This document shows, piece by piece, positions 20,719-32,073 of a stretch of 64,000 nucleotides of DNA (positions are counted from its first letter, which is position 1; the number at the start of each line of letters is the position of its first letter). The notes under the pieces are model-generated. The model saw only the letters and a program-made list of their open reading frames with translations, searched no databases and was not told where the DNA came from. A program made the position numbers and the translations under genes. Source of the DNA: Ascochyta rabiei (lineage: Eukaryota; Ascomycota; Dothideomycetes; Pleosporales; Didymellaceae); the NCBI RefSeq assembly GCF_004011695.2, contig NC_082405.1, forward strand, positions 2,045,001 through 2,109,000, read 5' to 3'.

Positions 20719-22174
20719 CGGTCCCTTTCTCTGTTTCTTTGCGTGGGACGTTGGAGGACTGGATACCATGGGTTTGCTTAGCGTTGTTGGGTTAGCATGC
20801 ATAATCTCCTACGCTTGCTTTGGTCCCTGTTTCTCCCAGGTTGGGCATCGCACTGTTTTAGACGGAGGTGATGATGCTGCGAGGTCTTTTGCGGTTTTCA
20901 AGCATGAGCATTTATTTGTTGAGGAGATCTGTAGTCTTCAAGCCCCTATATATAGGCTTACACTATTCTTGCCAAGCCACGCAGAGCTCCTCTCGATATT
21001 CAAAAAGAACAGAGCTTGGATAAAGGGTCCTCTGCAGTGATTGGTGACGAACTCGACACCACAAATTCGACCCTCAACCGGCATCGAATGGACTTGTATT
21101 CGTTACAGTCGTAGTAGTCCAAAATCCGCAGAAGAAAACGCAACCTCGCCTATTTTGAAAAGCAGAGCTATCTGAAGATCCTCAGCACAGACGCAGTCTC
21201 CGCCGCCATCGCCACTACTACACCGTTGCAGTTGAGTACCATTCGCTATTTGCGGCGAACGACCCTCACCGTACCACGGCTCGCACGAGCGACGTCGGGC
21301 AGGCCATGCGCAGCAACAGTATGATTTTCTGAGTGGCTGCAGCCGTCCAAGATCAACAGCGCAAGAGCGGAGAGGAGAGCGGAGATATAAGCGTGCTATT
21401 TTTGGGACGACAAACTGAGCTGGGGAAACGAACCGAAAAGACCGCGGCCTACCCAAGAGGGGCTAGGACCACGGCTAAGGCGCCACCAGAGGGCGGGGGA
21501 TGCATCATGCACGGGGGGCACTTTCTTAACGTCGTCACTCATAACTCATAAGCTGCACGGCTAGGTGCTCTAGCTTGTGCACTCGCTCGACTTCGATTGA
21601 GTTGGGCAGAACACATACGAGGGAGATGGGTTATACGAGGCCGTGACATCAGCGTGTCAAGTGCGAGTGCAAGCACCTACCGTATCACCCCGACTATCCG
21701 CATTGCAAGGTCGGACGACGAGCGGGGGACTATCGAAAACCTCGTAAAGCATACAGATGATGCGCCTCGCTTAGCGCTAACAAGCTTCCGAGCATGCCGC
21801 CTACCACACGACAGCCAATCCGGCGACGGTGCGCCACTGCGAACACGAGGCGATCAGCATATCGTGTTTGTGATTTAGCAGCGTGTGGAACGAGAGAATG
21901 CAACACTCCGCAGTTGCCGCCCTTGCTAATAGTGTAGGCTGCGCGGGTTCGGTATGGCGCGCGCGGTCGATGATGCTGTGGCCCCGGATATCGCTCGGTG
22001 GGACAGAGGGACGTTGGGAGATGCAGCATGCAGGGCGAGTGCTGCGATATCCCCTCTCTTTGAGAATTGTATAAAGATGCGTGGCAGCCTCGCTTTGGGT
22101 AGTCTACATCCAACCTACTATCAACTGCTCCATTGCATCCTTTCGCGGTCGCTACAACCAATCCATCCATCACA
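20719..22174. other. Intergenic
   Basis: About 1.45 kb. Short open frames (for example minus 21103-21456, plus 21597-21878) have no recognisable similarity. The right end carries the PhiA promoter, including a TATA box at 22070. Confidence 0.5.
22070..22075 (+). promoter_or_regulatory. TATA box of the PhiA-like gene
   Basis: TATAAA 100 bp upstream of ATG 22175, a usual distance for a strongly expressed fungal wall-protein gene. Confidence 0.45.
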
Positions 22175-22881
22175 ATGAAGTACGCTTTCGCTTTCGCTTT
22201 CGCTGGTCTGGTCGCTGGTGCTCTCGCTGGAGAGTGCTATGCTCCTGCTCCCCCCGCATATTCTGCTACTGCTTCTGCTCCTACCCCTCCCGCATACTCT
22301 GCTCCTCCTGCACCCAGTGCTACCCCAGCGCCCGGTCCCGGCTACTTCGCCGTCATCTCCTCGCGCAGCGCGTCTCCCGTCCACCTCCTGTCTCTGACTG
22401 CTCGCGGTGGAAAATTCTACCTCGGCGCCGGCCCTCCCTCCAGCTACTGCCCTGAGAACATCGGCTCCGGCTGCCCTCCCGGCAACGACACCATCTTCGC
22501 CGGCGGCGATGGCACCCTCTCCCTTGGTGTTGTGGTCCCTGGCGGCCAGCAGGTCTACGTTGCCAAGGACGGCGCTCTGAGCTACACTGTTCCTCACTCC
22601 GCCTACATCCCCGAAGGCTCTGTGATCGACCAGTTCAGCAAGACTGCGCCCGGCAGTAACAACTTGGGCACGCTCAACTTTGAAACAGGCTTCGTTGCTT
22701 GCCCCGTTGGCGGTACCGGCAGCGGATACCAGGTCTACGGCCAGGTTGACGGATTCGAGGCCAGCTCTGAGTGCCTTGGCTTCAGCGCTCTTACCTGTAA
22801 GTTCCCACCAGCCCATCTGCCTGTCTTGTCACTAACGTCTGAATAGCTGCGTCTGAGCAGCCCGGGGCGTGGCAGTACTAG
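22175..22881 (+). CDS. phiA: PhiA-like secreted cell wall protein
   Basis: Exons 22175..22796 and 22847..22881; the 50-nt intron has GTAAGT, a CACTAAC branch and TAG. The product is 218 residues. An in-frame ATG at 22133 is upstream, but MKYAFAFAFAGLVAGALA at 22175 is a clean signal peptide. A Pro/Ala/Ser linker with repeated PPAYSA follows, then the core: FAVISSRSASPVHLLSLTA, SYCPENIGSGCPPGNDTIF, VPGGQQVYVAKDGALSYTVPH and the short second exon ending GAWQY. This layout matches the Aspergillus PhiA family (phialide development and wall protein; some homologues are IgE-binding). Four Cys in the core suggest disulfides. The role is by similarity. Confidence 0.85.
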
Positions 22882-22989
22882 ACGTCCTGGCATTTTCAGG
22901 CTAAAACCGAGTACTCTAATGATTAATGTAATTGACGGCACGGAATAATGGTGGATGCTGGTGTACTTTAGACGTACATACTCGAATAA

Positions 22990-23346
22990 TCACTGAGCTA
23001 CACTGCTCGATAGCAGAGCTCTTATGCGTTCAATCTCCTCAGTCGGTGTGACGTTTGGTCCCACTTGAATTGCAACCGTCTTCTCACGGCTCTTCGTACC
23101 CTTTGCAATCTCGACATCTGACTTTGGTACTTTCAGCGTCTTCGCCATCACTGTTCTGACAGCTGTGTTTGCCTCTCCTTCTCTTGCTTGGGCTGCAACG
23201 CAGACATCGATGATCTCGTCCGTCACCGCGGTGATACCTTCACGGTTCGCACTGGCGCCTGGCTTGACGTGGCATAGGAGTTGGATGGTTCCTGTTGCAA
23301 GTCGGCATTTGACTTGCTTGCTGGCGACGAATCGAATGGCTGGCAT
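22990..23346 (-). CDS. DUF167 (YggU/UPF0235) family protein
   Basis: Single exon, 118 residues from ATG 23346. Family features: LLCHVKPGASANREGITAV, then VCVAAQAREGEANTAV, followed by a KVPKSDVEIAKGTKSREKTV block. These match the small alpha/beta DUF167 fold found from bacteria to human C15orf40. The biochemical role is unknown. The gene converges on phiA, with 108 bp between stops. An alternative TTG-initiated extension of two residues is unlikely. Confidence 0.85.
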   Translation of the reverse strand: MPAIRFVASKQVKCRLATGTIQLLCHVKPGASANREGITAVTDEIIDVCVAAQAREGEANTAVRTVMAKTLKVPKSDVEIAKGTKSREKTVAIQVGPNVTPTEEIERIRALLSSSVAQ

Positions 23347-24306
23347 GATCAAGCTCTCTCTGCAGGCAGCGCAAGGAGGTCCTCAGTCACTAGGGTCTGT
23401 GGTTCACTGAAGACGCGCATCAGCATGGAGACGACAAGTCTCGTGCGCTTCGCACCCACCTGGAAGCTTACATCCGCCTACATCACCTACACGGATCGTC
23501 ACAAGCCGGTGAACGGGGTCTCGTGGTTTCGTGTTGGACACCATCGCGGCTGAACAGCTCAGAGACCGATGCAAAGCGATTGGGCTAGCCGGGCAGCGAT
23601 AGCAGGTTTGACCGCAAATGGCCGTCGGCGAGCCAATCACGCAGAAGTGGCTCCGAGTGGGCAGAGGAAGGAACAGCCTATTGTTGCGGGAGAACACCAA
23701 CATCTACATGCAAACTCCAAGACGCTGCAGCAGAGTTCTGTCAATGTTCATCAACATGAGCTTCGCGATGCAAGGCCTTCATCAGTGAGTCCGCGCGCTC
23801 TCTCAGCGACTGCCCTTTGCGACATGGCGCCGGACCTTGGCTATGCCTAGTGGGGGTTCCCAGATAAAAGCGCGTCCTCTTCTTCCCTTAAGTGATAAAA
23901 TACACGATACTGCGACTCTAAAAGCAGTTGCAGTCGAGAGATGAGAAAAATCGGTGAAGGCAATAACGTAAGAAGCGCGGCCTGGCCGACGACGATAAAT
24001 ACCGCCAGCTGGCCTTCTCCTGACTATCTATCCAATTTTCTGTCTTCGTCTCTCTGCTCTCTGCACGTCAACTCAGCATTCGTCCGCTTTCAGCCTGTCT
24101 GCATACACTGTGATCTATCTGCGCTGTCGTAGCACCTGTACTCCTCCTACACAACCTGTAAGTTACTGAGTCCATGGCTGCCCGGCAACACTGTCGTTCC
24201 GGCTGCTCTGCGGCGCTGCGTTCCTTTGCTCAGTCGTCGCAAGCGGTTTCATCCCTTCCTGGCTCGCTAGCACGTGACGGCGTATCTGACAGTGGTGCAG
24301 TCCATC
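23347..24306. other. Intergenic; arginase promoter and leader
   Basis: No supported gene. From about 24000 the DNA becomes pyrimidine-rich, as in fungal leaders. An ATG at 24174 opens a frame that overlaps the arginase start out of phase. Confidence 0.5.
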
Positions 24307-25333
24307 ATGTCCGCCGCGCCAACCATACAACCCAAGTTTCTGCCCTCCCGCCAAGATGTCGGTGTGGTTGCAGTCGGTTTCAGTGGTGGCCAGGTAAGAC
24401 TCTCAAGACGAATTCTAGCACCTCGGCGTCTAATATCGGATTTAGCCAAAAGCAGGTGTCGACGCGGCGCCCATGGCCCTTATTGAAGCTGGTCTGATCA
24501 AGGAGCTCGAAGAAGATTTGGACCTCAAGGTCACTTTCGATGGACAAGTGCACAACTACGCAGAGTTGCTGCCGGCAGAAGACCCGGACTACCGCGGCAT
24601 GAAGCGACCCAAGTTTGTCAGCGCAGTCACCAAGGAAGTCAGCGAGCAAGTATACAACTACGCAAAGACTGGCAAGCTCGTCCTCACACTCGGCGGCGAT
24701 CATTCCATCGCCATGGGAACTGTATCTGGCACAGCACGCGCTATGCGGGAGAGGCTGGGGCGAGAGATTGCAGTCATCTGGGTCGACGCTCACGCCGACA
24801 TCAACACCCCTGAGACGTCGGATAGCGGCAACATCCACGGCATGCCCGTTGCTTTCCTCACTGGTCTTGCTACAGAGACACGCGAAGATGTGTTCGGATG
24901 GCTGAAAGCACACCACATGCTCAGCACCAAGAAGCTTGTCTACATCGGCCTCCGTGACATCGACCGCGGCGAGAAGAAGATCCTGAGGGAACACGGCATT
25001 AAGGCTTTCTCGATGCACGATGTTGACAGGCACGGCATTGGCAAGGTCATGGACATGGCCCTGGCCTGGATTGGCAGCGACACACCCATCCACCTGTCGT
25101 TCGACATCGATGCGCTCGACCCCATGTGGGCGCCCAGCACCGGCACAGCTGTTCGTGGTGGCTTGACGCTGCGCGAGGGTGACTTTATCGCAGAGTGCGT
25201 CGCAGAGACTGGTTCATTGATTGCGCTCGATCTCGTCGAGGTCAACCCCAGCCTTGACGAGGTAGGCGCGAATGATACAATCCGTGCCGGCAACTCCATC
25301 GTTCGTTGCGCCCTTGGAGATACCCTTTTGTAG
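24307..25333 (+). CDS. car1: Arginase
   Basis: Exons 24307..24393 and 24446..25333; the intron has GTAAGA, a CTAAT branch and TTTAG. The product is 324 residues, the usual fungal length. It hydrolyses arginine to ornithine and urea using a binuclear Mn centre. Metal ligands are all visible: GGDHS (His115), DAHAD (Asp143, His145, Asp147) and SFDIDALDP (Asp249, Asp251). The EVNPSLDEVGAND block near the end is also typical. The start MSAAPTIQPKFLPSRQDVGVV fits cytosolic arginases. Expression is expected to respond to arginine and nitrogen supply by family. A frame opening at 24174 overlaps the start (see findings). Confidence 0.96.
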
Positions 25334-25809
25334 AGCGGCGGGTTGCCTTGTGATGTTCGCTGCAATGGGAGACTGGCCTCTCATACGATTGAATTCTAGA
25401 TATACCATATGTTCGGGTGGTAGCTTTCACGAGCTTTAGACGAATATGAAGCAATGTGTGCATTACTCAATCAATCACTGCACTCTAGATCCACTCAAGA
25501 TGTTACTAGTAGCTCGATAGCATCGTGTATCAAAGTAGAAAGCCCGCTCTCCACAGTCGCGTGCATAGTCAGGAGTTACCCTTGCTGATGCCGAGGCGCC
25601 ATCACCGCCGGGCGCCGTCCGAGGACGCCGACATGCGTCATTGTCACTTCCGCTTGCACCCGATCAGGGTGAACAAAATGTGATATCTGGAAGAAGGCTT
25701 TATCACTGAACAGCTCGCGATTTCAGCACTGCAACTTCGGCCTGACGTTCGAACTGTGACCAATTGCATCCTTCCTGCAGCTCAGCCCAGCTCAGCGTTG
25801 ACGATCACA
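25334..25809. other. Intergenic
   Basis: Arginase 3' flank and promoter/leader of the NADH dehydrogenase gene. No other gene seen. Confidence 0.5.
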
Positions 25810-27619
25810 ATGCCGTCAAATCAACTATCGCGCATGCGCCAACTGCCTTCGAGCATTCGGCAGCTCATTGTTCGACACGCAGGATGCACAACGTTTCCAG
25901 TCGTTACCACGAGACAGCTTTCACATGCAGCACCTCGTCCTCAACTCGGTGCTCTGGCAAATGCACATCTCTCACGGCAGCAGCGGAGCATCACCATCCA
26001 ACAACTAGATACTGGACGGGACAGTAGGTGTTTCCACCTTCTTTGGTCAGTGAGCTGATCTAACGTTCTTTCCACAGACCGAGAAAGAGTAGTAATCTTG
26101 GGGAGCGGCTGGGCCGGGTTCACAGTTGCGAGACAGCTCGACAACAAAAAATACCAGACAGTAGTAGTGTCGCCAAGGTCCTACTTCGCATTCACTCCAT
26201 TGCTCGCCTCGACAGCAGTCGGGACTCTCGAATTTCGGACAGCACTCGAGCCGGTCAGGAGCCGGCGCACCAAGGTTGAATTCGTCCAAGGATGGGGCGA
26301 TGACGTGGATTTTAAAAACAAGACGCTCACCGTTGAGCAGGCAGTAGACGACCCGACGCAGGGACTAGCACTGACTCAAGATCGCCATGCGGGGGAGACG
26401 CAAGAGCAGCGGGCCTTGGAAAAAAAGTCAGATGTTGAGAAAGGCAGGACTTTTGATCTAACATACGACAAGCTTATCGTCACGGTCGGCTGCTATAGCC
26501 AGACTTTTGGAACGCCGGGTGTCAAAGAGCATGCCTTTTTCCTGAAAGACGTTGGTGATGCACGTAAGATCAGGAACCGACTGCTGGCATGTTTCGAAGC
26601 AGCAGCACTGCCAACTACTCCCGACGAAATGAAGAAGCAGCTACTGAACTTCGCAGTGGTCGGAGGCGGGCCAACAGGAATCGAGTTCAGTGCCGAGTTG
26701 CACGATCTCATCAACGAGGATCTGGCCAAGATCTACCCGGAGTTGATCAAATACCACAAGATTACCGTCTATGACGTCGCAGCGAAGGTCTTGCCCATGT
26801 TCGATGAGAAGCTGGCAGGCTACGCCATGGACAAGTTCAAGCGCGAAGGTATCGACATCAAGACCAAACATCACGTCGAGGAGCTGAGCCTGGGTTCTCC
26901 GTTCGAACGAAACAATTTGAGCTCGGAGAAGGATCACAGAATGTTCACACTGAAGATCAAAGAGGAAGGTGAGATTGGTGTGGGTATGTGTGTCTGGAGT
27001 ACCGGACTAATGCAGAACCCCTTCGTGCACCATGCCCTCAGCAACGTCCGCGCAGTCCCTGATAACCTCCGACTCGTCGAGTCAGCCGGTGACCCCAGCT
27101 TCGCCAAGGATATTGCATGGAAGGTCAAGAAGGACGAACGATCTGGATCTATCCTTACCGACGACCGCCTCCGTCTCAAGGTCGTTCCACAGGGCAAGAA
27201 CGACAAGCACGTGGTAGCAGTCGTCGACGACGTATACGTCCTAGGAGACTGCGGTATCATCGAAGGGACAAGCTACCCTGCGACGGCGCAGGTTGCTTCG
27301 CAGAAGGGTCTCTGGCTGGCCAAAAGACTCAACAAGCAGGATCTGGACAAGGCCGGCTTCAAGTTCAAGGATCTGGGCACACTGGCCTACATTGGCAATT
27401 GGGATGCACTTTTCCAAGGAGGCAAGTGGGGCAGACTACAAGGCTACATCGCGTGGGCCATCTGGCGCGGCGCCTACTTGACCAGAACAGTCAGCTGGAG
27501 GAACAAGATTCTGGTACCGGTATACTGGTAAGTCTTCTATCAACGAGGGTGTTTCGTCATGTACTGACTACAGCAGGGCTGTCAATTGGCTGTTTGGCCG
27601 CGACATCAGTCGTTTTTGA
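25810..27619 (+). CDS. Mitochondrial alternative (type II) NADH:ubiquinone oxidoreductase
   Basis: Exons 25810..26023, 26078..27527 and 27577..27619, giving 568 residues. Exon 1 encodes an Arg/Ser-rich mitochondrial leader (MPSNQLSRMRQLPSSIRQLI). Exon 2 opens with the FAD-binding RERVVILGSGWAGF. The second dinucleotide fold is FAVVGGGPTGIEFSAEL (NADH). The quinone-side motif YPATAQVASQKGLWLAKRLN lies near the end, and the last exon adds AVNWLFGRDISRF, the membrane-anchoring tail. NDH-2 enzymes oxidise NADH and reduce ubiquinone without pumping protons at the inner membrane. Whether it faces the matrix or the intermembrane space cannot be told. No EF-hand insertion is visible. The exon 1 donor could also be GTGTTT four bases later, but only GTAGGT keeps the frame. 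Confidence 0.93.
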
Positions 27620-28451
27620 GCCGATCGAAGCTAGACGCTTTGTGCAATGTTTCATAGTGTAAGACGTTTGTTTGTAATTGTACTGCTCGAAAAGCCCAGA
27701 CATAGACTCGCATTTTAGCTAGACTTACATTTTAGCTAGACTTGCATTTTAGCTGGACTCGCATTTTAGCTGGACTTGCATTTTAGCTGGACTCGCATTC
27801 AGCCGGTACGCATTTTAGCTAGACTCGATCACCTAGTCAAAGCCTTGTAATTTTGCAATACTCCTTGTGCAGTCATGTGGGACCGGGTAGCACTGCCCTC
27901 TAGTCTGGGACACTCTTTAAAGCGAAACCTGGCTGATGGCCTCTCTAGCAGATCCAACTGCACACGGAACGATCAAGAAGGGCTGGGATGAAGAAGTCTC
28001 CTACACTCGAACGCCACCGATACAAAGAAAGAAGACACTCTCCGTACACTAACGTGGAACTCTAGCAATCTCGACACATAAACCGAACAAAGTGATTCTT
28101 TCAATGCAAAGATTATTTTGGTGGTGAGTGGACAATAATTACGCCTCTACAGACCTTTGTCCCAGCCTTGCCGAATCGAGGACAAAGAGCGTCGTCCCGA
28201 GAACACCTAACCACGATCTCGCCGTCATGGAACATACACCAAGGTCAATTCTGGAAAGCCATATTTATTGATAGTCGTTTTGCTGCATTTACTCGTAATA
28301 CAGAACACTGGTAAAGCAGGACTGTGCTAGTTTTTCCTCGCAGCAGCCCGTCATTCAAAGACAGAGTACGTTGCGTAGTATACCCAACGTACCCAGCCTC
28401 AAATCTCAAGCTCAACCCGATCTTTTTGTATCAACAAGTGTAGGAAGCAAC
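27620..28451. other. Intergenic with 17-bp tandem repeat
   Basis: Holds the tandem repeat at 27704-27829, probably in or just after the NADH dehydrogenase 3' UTR, then about 600 bp without a gene. Confidence 0.55.
27704..27829. repeat. 17-bp imperfect tandem repeat, about seven copies
   Basis: Unit of the form AGACTYGCATTTTAGCT begins at 27704 and recurs every 17 bp, with R/Y substitutions and a damaged sixth copy. It starts 85 bp after the NADH dehydrogenase stop. Confidence 0.85.
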
Positions 28452-29798
28452 ATGCCACACCACAAGAACCTCGCCATTCATCCCGCCTCCTTCAGATCCT
28501 CACATCTCTCCATTCCACCCTCGCCGTTCTCTCCTCGCAGCCCTCTCACACCAGTACCCAGACCTAAAAAACACGGCCATGCTACCGGAATCAATACTAC
28601 AGCCATCTCGACTCAACCACCGGCTCCAAACTCGCCACTGCAGTGGGTGTGGACATGCCACGCCTGCACGCGCGCATATCCACTCGGCGCCACACGGCGA
28701 TGTCTAGACGACGGCCACCACTTCTGCGCGGGGACGACAACCGCGAAGAGCTGGCGCAAAGACGGATCCAGGAAGCAGGTGAGGCGACGCCGAGCATGCA
28801 GCAGCGAATTCGACTATCTCGGCTGGAAAGACTGGGGAAGATGGCGACGAAGCCAGCCCGCAAGACGCTCCGTTGGCAGGCCCATCCAACCGCTCATCCT
28901 CGACACCGGCGATGAAAAAGAGAAGAATTGCTGGAGGAACTGCGACTTCCCCTCCCAATGCCGCTGGGGCAAGCAAGCAGGCATCCACACGCCAACACCG
29001 ACACGCGTCGAATTCCCCGCCTCAGCCCCCAGCAGCGAAACATGGGCGTGTTCAGCGCCCATGACCGACATGCCAACGCTGGCCGACTGTTTCGCAGCCG
29101 AAGACAACGCGTCGAACGCAGAACACCGCACAGGCACAGGCACAGACGCAGACGCAGACGCAGACGCAGGCGCACTGGGCCGCTTACTACGAATCAGCTT
29201 CAAGCAGCGGAAGAGAAGCGGCCTCACGCCCTCATCGCCTGTGTGCATTTCCACTGCCGACGAGGCCGTGGATATCGAGATGTGTGCCATCGACACCACG
29301 GCGCCCATACCGGAGCCCCACGGATCTTGTATTGATCCGTCGCTCCTCGTCTTGCCAGACCCAGCATACACATCCACATCCACGTCCACGTCCACATACA
29401 CATCCACGTCCACGTCCACATACACATACACATCCACGCCCACGCCCACGTACACGTACACGTACACGTACACATGTACCCCATCCCCAACAAACACATC
29501 ACTTGCTCCCTCGACAAGGTCCACAGCTCCTCCTTCCCCATCACCGACGGCGGCCAAACCCTCCACCACCATCCAGAGAAGCAGAGCCCGCTTCTCCAGC
29601 GGCAGGACGGCGTCGCCCCGCCAGACTGTGTTTCCGCCTGTGGCAGATTGGCAGCGGCGGGCTAAGGACTGCGGGGCTGGCGCGCCGGTGCGGGTCGTGA
29701 CTCGGGAGCCGCGGTTCGAGAGCGAGGTGGTGGTCGATGAGGGTTCGGCGCTGGAGAGGGTGGGGAGGTGGACTGAGAGGGTTGTGAATGTGGGATGA
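28452..29798 (+). CDS. Hypothetical protein with Cys/His motif and STST/TYTY repeats
   Basis: Single exon, 448 residues from ATG 28452; the frame opens earlier with TTG but has no earlier ATG. I do not recognise a named family. A Trp/Cys/His block stands out: WVWTCHACTRAYPLGATRRC, GHHFCAG, then ACSSEFDYLGWKDWGRW and CWRNCDFPSQCRWG. Cys 69, 72, 84, 92, 116, 160, 164 and 170 with His 70, 89 and 90 could bind one or two zinc ions. I believe this pattern recurs in uncharacterised fungal proteins, but I cannot verify it here. The rest is low complexity: an acidic DADADADA run and a Ser/Thr/Tyr tract encoded by ACRTCC hexamers (29365-29475). No signal peptide or membrane segment. The longer open frame on the other strand is a shadow. 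Confidence 0.6.
   Translation: MPHHKNLAIHPASFRSSHLSIPPSPFSPRSPLTPVPRPKKHGHATGINTTAISTQPPAPNSPLQWVWTCHACTRAYPLGATRRCLDDGHHFCAGTTTAKSWRKDGSRKQVRRRRACSSEFDYLGWKDWGRWRRSQPARRSVGRPIQPLILDTGDEKEKNCWRNCDFPSQCRWGKQAGIHTPTPTRVEFPASAPSSETWACSAPMTDMPTLADCFAAEDNASNAEHRTGTGTDADADADAGALGRLLRISFKQRKRSGLTPSSPVCISTADEAVDIEMCAIDTTAPIPEPHGSCIDPSLLVLPDPAYTSTSTSTSTYTSTSTSTYTYTSTPTPTYTYTYTYTCTPSPTNTSLAPSTRSTAPPSPSPTAAKPSTTIQRSRARFSSGRTASPRQTVFPPVADWQRRAKDCGAGAPVRVVTREPRFESEVVVDEGSALERVGRWTERVVNVG
29365..29475. repeat. Hexamer repeat (ACRTCC / ACACGT type) inside the hypothetical CDS
   Basis: About 110 bp of 6-bp units encoding alternating Ser-Thr, Tyr-Thr and Pro-Thr on the plus strand. It is likely to vary in length between strains. 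Confidence 0.8.
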
Positions 29799-30383
29799 GC
29801 GACGAGGGAGCGTTGGAGGAGGTTATCGTGGGGGGTTTGTAGTTTTCTTCTAACCTCTTCCCATGGTTGTTGGCGCTGTTCAGGGGGGATGAATACACGT
29901 GCTGGGATTGTTTGGTGCGAAGTGATCGGTGCTTCTTGATCGGTGCGTATTGATCGGTGCTTCTTGATAAATTGATTTCGAATCTCTATGGGAAATACCG
30001 CCACCTGAACGCCGTCCAATAATGTCATCTTAGTCTACGTCGTTAGAAACACTGCTCTCTGAGCATGACAAAATTTTCGTACTGTCTGCTTTAGATCTGT
30101 CTGCATTTATGTCGTGCCTCATCAACGTCAACGTCAGAACGCGTCGACTATAAGGCGAAGATGCAAAGCGAGGGACGCTACAGCCGGAAACCGATAGTTT
30201 GTGGAAAACCCCCGCGGAGATTACAGAAGCAATAGGACGGCCGCGAACCGACGAACATTAGAATCTGTGGCATCGAAGTACAAGTCCCGTCCGATGGTCG
30301 ACGCAGTACGAGTCGAACGCTAGCTAGACAGAAACGATCGACACTGCAGTGGTGATCCTGCGTACCAAATTCAATGGGCCATT
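29799..30383. other. Intergenic
   Basis: 3' flanks of two convergent genes. No feature seen apart from short repeated GATCGGTGC words near 29920-29965. Confidence 0.5.
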
Positions 30384-31361
30384 TCAAAGCATGCAGGCCC
30401 AGAAGAGAGCCAGGACAGAGGCAACAGGCAGACCGATTGTTTGAATGCGCCCACCAGCGCCCTTGGGGATGTTGTTCGTGGCGACGCCGCCCATGTACCA
30501 CGATCCGATGTCTGTCAGCTTGCCCTTCTGGTCGAGCATAGCAGCGTTGGGACCGACATTGGAGACGTCGCTGCGGAAAGCGCCAAAGTACGAGTAATGG
30601 GTAATGTTACTGCTGATCGTCAATGGAGTTCTTCAGTGACGTGAACACTGATGTACATACCCCCATGAATCCATGGAGTTCTTGCTCGTGTTGTAGAAGT
30701 CCTGCGTCGTCTTGAGATCCTGGTTCGGGAGCGCGTACTCGGTCACCCAGACTGTCATGTTAGGGTAGGTCGCCATGACGTTTCCGATGTGGCTCGCCAT
30801 GCCGTCGAAGTTGCCATACCAGTGCACAGGTATGAAGTCGGGAGTACAGCTGCCATTGCACGCGGTGAACCAGTTCTGCAACCACGCCCAGCCGCTCGCT
30901 CCGCCCGTGACGGCCGGCGCACCAAGCTTGATGCCCAGCTTCTTGAGCGGCTCGATTTCAGCTATCCAGCGAGCGGCGGCCAGGTCGACAGGCAGTGCTG
31001 AGCCGCCGGTGGTGTGGGTACCGTCTGGTTCGTTGAAGCCCAAGACATAGCTGATGTTTGCACCACCGTCGATCTGACTTTTGACGCTGTCGTAGAAGGG
31101 TGTGCCGGTGTCGCTGTCTTTGGCGCCCCAGAGCATGGGCACGAATTGGATGTTCTTATTCTTGTACGCGTCGGACGGCTCGGCTTGATAGTTGTAGTAC
31201 CACGTCAAATCGCTGCCACCGCTGATCCAAATGGAGTCATCACCGGGGTATTTCTGAGACGGGACGTGGCAAAGACCGCGCTTCGATGAGGTGGATTGGG
31301 CGGCTGTGAAGGGAGCGAGGGCTGCGAAGCCTGCCAAGGCGGAGAGAGTTGTTGAGCGCAT
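30384..31361 (-). CDS. GH128 endo-beta-1,3-glucanase, secreted and probably GPI-anchored
   Basis: Exons complement(30661..31361, 30384..30609); the intron has a GTATGT donor and joins in phase 2. The product is 308 residues. Signal peptide MRSTTLSALAGFAALAPFTAAQ. The Asl1/GH128 catalytic domain shows KRGLCHVPSQ, WYYNYQAEP, FVPMLWGAKD, VLGFNEPDGT (acid/base Glu), FIPVHWYGNFDG and VWVTEYALP (nucleophile Glu), then HYSYFGAFRSDVSNVGPNAA after the splice. The C-terminus ends in a hydrophobic tail, IGLPVASVLALFWACML, after a small-residue site, as in GPI-anchored wall proteins. It is expected to cut or remodel beta-1,3-glucan at the surface. All key residues are present. Confidence 0.9.
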
Positions 31362-32037
31362 GGTGGCTGTGTTGTAGCGAGGGAAGTGAATTAACAATGA
31401 TTAACCTGCAACGGAATGGACGTATCGTCGGAGGTAGTCGATCCTGTAAGATGAAGTCGAGGTCGAATTAAGAGTTCCAGGAAACGAAAGGACGCTCGTC
31501 AGTGGGACGCAGCAAGAGCAAGAGCAAGAGCAACAGCACGCTTCGCGGAACTTCCCACCTCAGTGGCACGCGAGGAGAGTCCTTGAGCAAAAACGAACAA
31601 GCGAAAGCGAGATCAAGGAAAAAAAAAGGGAAAGAAAGAACCCAGACCCTTATCAAGCCGAAGGCAAGGCGAAACCAACCCAAAGCCAGTTCTCAGGTGC
31701 GCCATGGCGCGCTACTCGACAGACCAAGCGCGTAACGAACGGGTAGCGAGTCGATTAGAGTACCTAAATCGATATCAGTCGGCATGGATAGCGAAGTTGT
31801 TTAACCAGACCAGTCCCCTTGGGCCTGTCTCGAGTCTCGGCAAGCTGGTGGCGGCCGCCCAGAATAGGCACGTTCTGCAGGAACCAGCGCACCAGCGGCG
31901 CCGCCAACCCGCCAAACCATGTTGATCTAGCGATCTCCCCGCGGCGCTCCACCAAACCATACGGAGCTGGTCGGCAGTCTTGTCCTGGACGATTTTTGAA
32001 AAGGAGGGCTTCGGCTCCGGCGTCAGCTTCAGCTTCA

Positions 32038-32073
32038 GCGCGTGTGCGTGTGCGTGTGCGTGTGCGTGTGCGT
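32038..32073. repeat. GTGTGC hexamer microsatellite
   Basis: About six tandem copies of GTGTGC. Confidence 0.85.

Noticed and set aside
28814..30028. 404-codon open frame on the minus strand
   Set aside because: Antisense to the 448-residue hypothetical gene; long only because the hexamer repeats are open in several frames (VDVDVYVDV).
30300..30320. GAGTCGAACGC as a possible tRNA B box on the minus strand
   Set aside because: No matching A box or foldable arms around it; no tRNA gene found elsewhere by eye.
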